A program made the translations under genes and the position numbers. From Streptomonospora mangrovi (lineage in GTDB: Bacteria; Actinomycetota; Actinomycetes; Streptosporangiales; Streptosporangiaceae), in assembly GCF_027604915.1 (NCBI RefSeq), contig NZ_JAJAQC010000007.1, forward strand, positions 156,667 through 220,666: a DNA stretch of 64,000 bases, in the 5' to 3' direction. Shown here piece after piece: positions 59,028 through 64,000 of this stretch. Under the pieces are notes generated by a model. It was not told the DNA's origin. It saw nothing but the letters and a program-made list of their open reading frames with translations, and did not search any database. Every line of letters starts with the position of its first letter. The stretch's first letter is position 1.

Positions 59028-59798
59028 ATGAAGGGAACCACGGCACTGGTCACCGGCGCCGCGGGCGGTATCGGCGCCGCCGTCGCCCGCGCGCTCGCCC
59101 GCGAGGGCGCGGCGGTCGCCCTGGTCGACCGCGCCCGCGAGGGCGTCGACCGGCTGGCCGCCGACCTGGCGGCCGACGGCCACGACGTGCTGGCGCTGGC
59201 CGCCGACGTGCGCCGCGACGCCGAGGCGCGCAGCGCGGTGGCCGCGGTCGAGGACCGGCTGGGTCCGCTGGACCACCTGGTCAACGCGGCCGGCGTGCTG
59301 CGCCTGGGCCCGGCCTGGGAGCTGAGTGACGACCAGTGGGCCGAGAGCCTCGGGGTGAACGCCACCGGCGTGTTCACCATGAGCCGCGCGGCGGCGGCCC
59401 GGATGGTGCCGCGCGGGCGCGGCGCGATCGTCACCGTCACCTCCAACGCCGCCGGCACCGCCCGCAAGGGCATGGCGGCCTACGCCGCGTCCAAGGCGGC
59501 CTCGGAGATGTTCACCAAGTGCCTGGGCCTGGAGCTGGCCGAGCACGGCATCCGCTGCAACACCGTGGCGCCCGGCTCCACCGACACCCCGATGCTGCAC
59601 TCCATGTGGGCCGGCTCCGCCGACCGCGCGCGCACCCTCGACGGCGACCCGGCGGCCTACCGCGTGGGCATCCCGCTGCGCCGCCTGGCCGCGCCCGAGG
59701 ACGTCGCCGCCGCCGTGGCGTTCCTGCTGTCGGACTCCGCCCGCCACATCACCATGCACACCCTCACCGTCGACGGGGGCGCCACCCTCGGCGTCTGA
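59028..59798 (+). CDS. DhbA/EntA-type short-chain dehydrogenase
   Basis: The 256-residue SDR has [34 protein letters not shown], the Ser in [26 protein letters not shown] and the C-terminal [16 protein letters not shown]. It resembles 2,3-dihydro-2,3-dihydroxybenzoate dehydrogenase. With PhzE- and PhzD-like partners it should aromatise 2,3-dihydro-3-hydroxyanthranilate to 3-hydroxyanthranilate. ATG 59028 follows GAGAGG. Confidence 0.86.
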   Translation: MKGTTALVTGAAGGIGAAVARALAREGAAVALVDRAREGVDRLAADLAADGHDVLALAADVRRDAEARSAVAAVEDRLGPLDHLVNAAGVLRLGPAWELSDDQWAESLGVNATGVFTMSRAAAARMVPRGRGAIVTVTSNAAGTARKGMAAYAASKAASEMFTKCLGLELAEHGIRCNTVAPGSTDTPMLHSMWAGSADRARTLDGDPAAYRVGIPLRRLAAPEDVAAAVAFLLSDSARHITMHTLTVDGGATLGV

Positions 59799-59839
59799 TC
59801 CGCCGGGGCGCCCCCGCCGACCCGCGAGAAAGGGGACCC

Positions 59840-60529
59840 ATGCCCGCCATCCCGCCCATCAGCGCCTACCCCATGCCCACCGCGGGCGAACTGCCGGCCA
59901 ACACGGCCGACTGGACGCTGGAGCCGCACCGGGCCGTGCTCCTGGTGCACGACATGCAGCGCTTCTTCCTGCGCCCGTTCGCCTCGGCGCCGGCGCTGCG
60001 CGACCGCCTCGTGGAGAACTGCGGGCGGCTGCGCGACCGCTGCGCCGAGCTGGGTGTTCCCGTGGCCTACACCGCCCAGCCCGGCGGCATGACCCCGGAC
60101 GAGCGCGGCCTGCTGCGCGACTTCTGGGGTCCGGGCATGGACGCCACGCCCGAGGACCGGGCGGTGGTGGACCGGCTCGCGCCCCGCGACGGCGACTGGC
60201 TGCTCACCAAGTGGCGCTACAGCGCCTTCCACCGCACCGGCCTGCTGGAGCGCATGCGCGCGCAGGGCCGCGACCAACTGCTGGTGTGCGGCGTCTACGC
60301 CCACGTGGGGATCCTGATGAGCTGCGTGGACGCCTTCACCAACGACGTGCGGGTGTTCCTGGCCGCCGACGCGGTGGCCGACTTCGCGCCCGGCTACCAC
60401 CGCCTGGCCCTGGACTACACCGCCCAGCGCTGCGGCATGGTGCACGTGACCGCCGACCTGCTCGCCGCGCTGGAGGCGCACCCGGCGGGCGCCGGGCGCG
60501 CCCGCGTGGCCGAGGAGGTGCGCGCGTGA
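59840..60529 (+). CDS. PhzD-like isochorismatase
   Basis: The 229-residue enzyme removes pyruvate from 2-amino-2-deoxyisochorismate or isochorismate. It has the PhzD/EntB start [10 protein letters not shown], the catalytic Asp in [14 protein letters not shown], the Lys in LTKWRYSAF and [34 protein letters not shown]. There is no aryl-carrier domain, unlike EntB. ATG 59840 follows AAAGGGGA. Its end overlaps the start of the PhzE-like gene. Confidence 0.9.
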   Translation: MPAIPPISAYPMPTAGELPANTADWTLEPHRAVLLVHDMQRFFLRPFASAPALRDRLVENCGRLRDRCAELGVPVAYTAQPGGMTPDERGLLRDFWGPGMDATPEDRAVVDRLAPRDGDWLLTKWRYSAFHRTGLLERMRAQGRDQLLVCGVYAHVGILMSCVDAFTNDVRVFLAADAVADFAPGYHRLALDYTAQRCGMVHVTADLLAALEAHPAGAGRARVAEEVRA

Positions 60530-62430
60530 GCACCGCACCCGCGACCGACCGCGACCTGCTGGGGGCCGTGCTGGCCGACCCGCCCGAGGCGTTCGCGCTG
60601 CTGCACCGCCCCCACTCCGGCCCCGGCCCCGACCGCGTCGAGGTGCTGACCGGCACCGCCGCGGCGGTGTCCCGACTGGCCGACCTGCCGCTGCCGCCGC
60701 CGGAGGGGCCGGGCCGCGCCCGCCACGACGTGGTGGCCGTGGTGCCCTACCGCCAGCTCGCCGAGCGCGGGTTCGCCTGCACCGACGACGGCGCGCCGCT
60801 GATCGCCCTCCAGGTCGCCGAGCAGGGCGAGGTCGCCCTGGAGGAGGTGCTGGCGCGCGTCGGCGACTCCGGGATCACCCTGGCCGACGGCGGGTTCGAC
60901 ATCGGCGACGAGGACTACGCCGCCGTGGCCCGCGACATCATCAACGGCGAGATCGGGCGCGGCGAGGGCGCCAACTTCGTGCTCCGCCGCTCCTTCGTGG
61001 CCCGCATCGAGGGCTACTCCCCGGCCAGCGCCCTGACCCTGTTCCGGCGGCTGCTGGCCCAGGAGACCGGCGCCTACTGGACGTTCGCCGTGCACACCCC
61101 CTACGGCGCGTTCGTGGGCGCCTCCCCGGAGCTGCACGTCAGCGTCGACGGCGGCACCGCGCGGATGAACCCGATCAGCGGGACCTACCGCTTCCCCGGC
61201 ACCGGCCCCACCCTCGACGGGGTCCTGGGCTTCCTCAACGACGCCAAGGAGACCGACGAGCTGTACATGGTCGTGGACGAGGAGCTGAAGATGATGGCCC
61301 GCGTCTGCGACAGCGTGCCGCGCGTGGTCGGCCCCCGGCTGCGCGAGATGGCCCGCCTGGCCCACACCGAGTACGTGATCGAGGGGCGCACCCGCCGCGA
61401 CCCGCGCGAGGTGCTCGGGGAGACCCTGTTCGCGCCCACCGTCACCGGCAGCCCGCTGGAGAGCGCCTGCCGGGTGATCGCCCGGCACGAGCCGGGCGGG
61501 CGCGGCCACTACAGCGGGGTGCTGGCCCTGCTGGGCCGCGACGCCGCCGGCGCGACCAGCCTGGACTCCGCGATCATGATCCGCACCGCCGAGATCTCCC
61601 CGCGCGGCCGGGTGCGCATCGGCGTGGGCGCCACCCTGGTGCGCCACTCCGACCCCGCCGCCGAGGCCGCCGAGACCCGCGCCAAGGCGGCCGGCATGAT
61701 CGCTGCGCTGGAGGGCACCCCGCGCAGCGTGGGCGACCACCCGCAGGTGCGGGCGGCGCTGCTGCGGCGCAACGAGCGGGTGGCCGACTTCTGGCTGGGC
61801 GGCGCCGGCGCGGCCGCCGAGCGGCCCTTCGCCGGGCTGGACGTGCTGGTGGTCGACGCCGAGGACACGTTCACCGCGATGCTGGCCCACCAACTGCGGG
61901 CGCTGGGTCCGCACGTGGAGGTGTGCCGCTTCGACGAGGACCCGTGCCTGGACGGGCGCGGCCTGGTGGTGATGGGTCCGGGGCCGGGCGACCCCCGCGA
62001 CCGCGACGACCCCAAGATGGCGGCGCTGCGGGCGGGCGTGCGGCGCCTGCTGGCCGCGCACCGGCCGTTCCTGGCGGTGTGCCTGAGCCACCAGGTCCTC
62101 AGCCAGGAGCTGGGGCTGGAGGTGGTGCGCCGCCCCTCGCCCAACCAGGGCGCCCAGCACACCATCGACCTGTTCGGCAGCACCGAGCGGGTGGGGTTCT
62201 ACAACACCTTCAGCGCGCGCTGCGCCGCCGACGAGATCACCCCGGCCCTGGCGGCGGGGCCGGTGCAGGTCAGCCGCGACCCGTGGACCGGGGAGGTCCA
62301 CGCGCTGCGCGGCCCGGGGTTCGCCTCGATGCAGTTCCACCCGGAGTCGCTGCTGACCCGCGACGGCGTGGACATCCTGGGCCGGATGCTGGCGGGGGTG
62401 CTGGAGCGCGCCGCCACCGAGGTCGGCTGA
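60526..62430 (+). CDS. PhzE-like 2-amino-2-deoxyisochorismate synthase
   Basis: The 634-residue protein fuses a chorismate-binding part (about 1-420: [79 protein letters not shown]) with a class I glutamine amidotransferase domain (about 435-634: [11 protein letters not shown], nucleophile Cys in LAVCLSHQ, His/Glu in MQFHPES). This length and order fit PhzE, which makes 2-amino-2-deoxyisochorismate, rather than TrpE. GTG 60526 overlaps the upstream stop in GTGA. Confidence 0.9.
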   Translation: MSTAPATDRDLLGAVLADPPEAFALLHRPHSGPGPDRVEVLTGTAAAVSRLADLPLPPPEGPGRARHDVVAVVPYRQLAERGFACTDDGAPLIALQVAEQGEVALEEVLARVGDSGITLADGGFDIGDEDYAAVARDIINGEIGRGEGANFVLRRSFVARIEGYSPASALTLFRRLLAQETGAYWTFAVHTPYGAFVGASPELHVSVDGGTARMNPISGTYRFPGTGPTLDGVLGFLNDAKETDELYMVVDEELKMMARVCDSVPRVVGPRLREMARLAHTEYVIEGRTRRDPREVLGETLFAPTVTGSPLESACRVIARHEPGGRGHYSGVLALLGRDAAGATSLDSAIMIRTAEISPRGRVRIGVGATLVRHSDPAAEAAETRAKAAGMIAALEGTPRSVGDHPQVRAALLRRNERVADFWLGGAGAAAERPFAGLDVLVVDAEDTFTAMLAHQLRALGPHVEVCRFDEDPCLDGRGLVVMGPGPGDPRDRDDPKMAALRAGVRRLLAAHRPFLAVCLSHQVLSQELGLEVVRRPSPNQGAQHTIDLFGSTERVGFYNTFSARCAADEITPALAAGPVQVSRDPWTGEVHALRGPGFASMQFHPESLLTRDGVDILGRMLAGVLERAATEVG

Positions 62431-62440
62431 GGCCCCCGCC

Positions 62441-62544
62441 GCGGGGGGGCGCGCCCCCCGCGCCGCAGCGGCCGGCGGCCTCCCGCGCGCGGAAGGGCAC
62501 AGGAGGTGCAGGAGAGGGGTCCCGCTCCAGGCGGGACCCCTCTC
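62441..62544. terminator. Two hairpins between PhzE-like and sugar-dehydratase genes
   Basis: A perfect 14-bp stem (62512-62525 with 62531-62544) has loop TCCAG. A smaller 8-bp stem lies at 62441-62461. The genes on both sides converge here, so the site serves both. Confidence 0.75.
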
Positions 62545-62598
62545 TTCGTGTCCTCGTCCTCTTCGCTTGTGCGTCTCCGCGCCCCGCGCGGCCCGGCC

Positions 62599-64000
62599 TT
62601 ACAGGTCCACCGCCCCGCAGGCGAAGCAGGCCAGCAGGGTGCGCGCCTGGACGTTGACGTAGCGGGTGTGGCGCACCAGCCCGTGCATCTGGTCCAGGCT
62701 CACCCAGCGGTACCCGGCGGGCTCGGGCGCCGCCGCCGTCGCGGCGTCGGCCTCCACCACCAGGTAGCGGCTCTCGGCGTGCAGGAACCGTCCGCCCTCC
62801 TCGGAGTGCACGGCCGCGTAGCGCACCCGCTCGGGCGGGGCCGCCAGCACGGCGTCCAGGAACGGCGGGGGCGCGTCCAGGTGGGCGTAGTTGGCGGGCG
62901 TGCACTGGACCGTGGGGGCCAGCTCCACGCCGTCCATCAGCCCCGCCTCGGGCCGGGCGTGCACCAGGACGTGGGGCACCCCGCCGAAGCGGCGCAGCAG
63001 GAACGCCGTCACGCCCAGCCCGCAGGGCCGCAGCAGGGGCTGGTGCCAGCGCGCGACCTCGCGGGTGCCGGCCTCCACCGCCACGGTGACGACCTCGAAG
63101 TAGCGGCCGGCCTCGTGGCGGATCCGGTCCTCCTCGCGCACCCAGTCGGGAATCGCGCCGAGCGGGGCGGTGCGGGCGCGCACCCGGTGGCGGGTGCGCT
63201 CGCCGGTGAACCACGACAGCAGCTCGGTGTCGTCGTGCAGGGCGCGGTCGGCGCCCTCCTCCACCGGGGCGCAGGCCAGTACCGTGCGGGCGTCCATGTT
63301 GACGGCGTTGTCGTGGCGCAGCAGCCGGCCCAGCGCGCCCAGGGTGACCCAGCGGAAGTCCTCGTGCTCGGGGATGTCGGCGGCGGGGTCGGCCTCCACG
63401 AGCATGTTGCGGTTGACCTTGCGCAGGAACCACGAGCCGTGCTCGGACTGGAGGACGTCGGCCAGCACCCGGCCCCGGCGCGGCCCCATGAAGTACTCCA
63501 GGTAGCGCACCGCCCGGCCGCCGTGCACGCCGGTGTAGTTGCTGCGGGTGGCCTGCACGGTCGGGGAGAGCTGCACCAGGTTGCGGTTGCCCGGCTCCAT
63601 CTTGGCCTGCATGAGGAACCGCAGCACGCCCCCGCGGCGCTGGGCGAGGATCCCCAGCACCCCGATCTCGGGCTGGTTGATGATGGGCTGGTGCCACTCG
63701 GCCGCCGCCTCCTCCTCACCGGAGTCGGCGCGCACGTGCAGCCCCTCCACGCTGAAGAAGCCGCCGCTGCGGTGCACCAGGTCGCCGGTGTCGGCGCGGA
63801 AGTACCAGCCGTCGGCCTCGGCGAAGGGCACCGGCCGCACGGAGAACCCGCCCTGGTCGGCGCGCCGGGACAGCCAGGCCAGCACGTCCTCGGGGGCGGC
63901 GCCCTCGGGCGCGGTCAGCGCGGCCGAGGCCCGCAGCGCCGCGGCGGCGCGGCCGTCGCGGCGGGGCCGCGGCAGGGGGCCGGCGCCGCGCCCGGCCGGG
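62599..64000 (-). CDS. NDP-hexose 2,3-dehydratase (partial, start beyond the right edge)
   Basis: About 466 residues are visible from the stop at 62599 to the window edge; only the start is missing. The protein has the two-fold repeat of this family: HQPIINQPEIGVLGILAQRRGGVLRFLMQAKMEPGNRNLVQLSPTVQATRSNY in the first half and HQPLLRPCGLGVTAFLLRRFGGVPHVLVHARPEAG in the second. The enzyme removes the 2-OH of an NDP-4-keto-6-deoxyhexose on the way to 2,6-dideoxysugars. It points to more deoxysugar genes to the right. Confidence 0.9.
   Translation of the reverse strand, partial: PAGRGAGPLPRPRRDGRAAAALRASAALTAPEGAAPEDVLAWLSRRADQGGFSVRPVPFAEADGWYFRADTGDLVHRSGGFFSVEGLHVRADSGEEEAAAEWHQPIINQPEIGVLGILAQRRGGVLRFLMQAKMEPGNRNLVQLSPTVQATRSNYTGVHGGRAVRYLEYFMGPRRGRVLADVLQSEHGSWFLRKVNRNMLVEADPAADIPEHEDFRWVTLGALGRLLRHDNAVNMDARTVLACAPVEEGADRALHDDTELLSWFTGERTRHRVRARTAPLGAIPDWVREEDRIRHEAGRYFEVVTVAVEAGTREVARWHQPLLRPCGLGVTAFLLRRFGGVPHVLVHARPEAGLMDGVELAPTVQCTPANYAHLDAPPPFLDAVLAAPPERVRYAAVHSEEGGRFLHAESRYLVVEADAATAAAPEPAGYRWVSLDQMHGLVRHTRYVNVQARTLLACFACGAVDL

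Noticed and set aside
57776..62430. Phenazine biosynthesis cluster
   Set aside because: PhzF, PhzA/B and PhzG equivalents are absent, and a dehydrogenase leading to 3-hydroxyanthranilate is present. The PdxH-like gene at 20815 is far away and fits vitamin B6 metabolism.

Overview
The window is very GC-rich (third codon positions are almost all G or C), with short intergenic gaps, GGAGG-type ribosome binding sites, GTG starts, NarL-type kinases, Hanks-type kinases and an AztD-type zinc locus. This points to an actinomycete, probably Nocardiopsaceae-like. The genus cannot be proven from the sequence alone. No rRNA, tRNA or CRISPR array was seen.

1-33 kb is mainly core and catabolic genes. A tartrate/D-malate-type dehydrogenase, a LysR regulator and an SLC13-type carboxylate transporter (0.2-4.1 kb) share two near-identical operators. 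Next come a MerR regulator facing a thioredoxin-reductase-like enzyme and an MFS exporter, a secreted lipase, and a ferritin-like DUF892 protein. A two-gene unit at 8.8-10.8 kb encodes a pseudokinase and a small membrane protein. A zinc-uptake locus (aztA facing aztB-aztD-aztC-aztD, 11.0-16.1 kb) is controlled from one Zur-like box and has two AztD-like lipoproteins. After two hydrolase-type genes and a VOC protein comes an intact Ser/Thr kinase (19.1 kb) whose kinase domain aligns position by position with the pseudokinase. PNPOx, DUF1360, DoxX, hydrolase/TetR and a secreted EEP hydrolase follow. A uronate module (kduI-kduD-iclR, 26.1-28.8 kb) has a palindromic operator. Then come a lactate-permease homologue, two small membrane proteins and an MBL hydrolase.

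33-37.8 kb is a transport-activate-cleave operon: GntP permease, class III CoA-transferase, CitE-like lyase and LysR. 37.8-41.4 kb holds a 48-residue peptide gene between two paralogous orphan sensor kinases of almost identical length, which may be a peptide-signalling unit.

41.4-56.2 kb is accessory DNA. Two copies of a roughly 0.5-kb non-coding element, each flanked by minisatellites, lie in inverted orientation at 41.8-42.3 and 55.2-55.7 kb. They bracket a lyase-superfamily protein lacking its signature loop, an acyl-AMP ligase, a fused quinone-oxidoreductase/SRPBCC protein, a 1350-residue LuxR-type regulator with large disordered inserts, an erythromycin-esterase homologue and a TioE-type double-MerR regulator.

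56.3-64 kb is a biosynthetic operon. It starts with a His-rich, apparently inactive IS701-type transposase homologue, followed by class II DAHP synthase, an SDR of the DhbA/EntA type, a PhzD-like isochorismatase and a PhzE-like synthase. Together these should make 3-hydroxyanthranilate from chorismate. An NDP-hexose 2,3-dehydratase on the other strand runs off the right edge and suggests a deoxysugar. The acyl ligase, esterase and regulators to the left may belong to the same pathway, but that link is inferred from position only.
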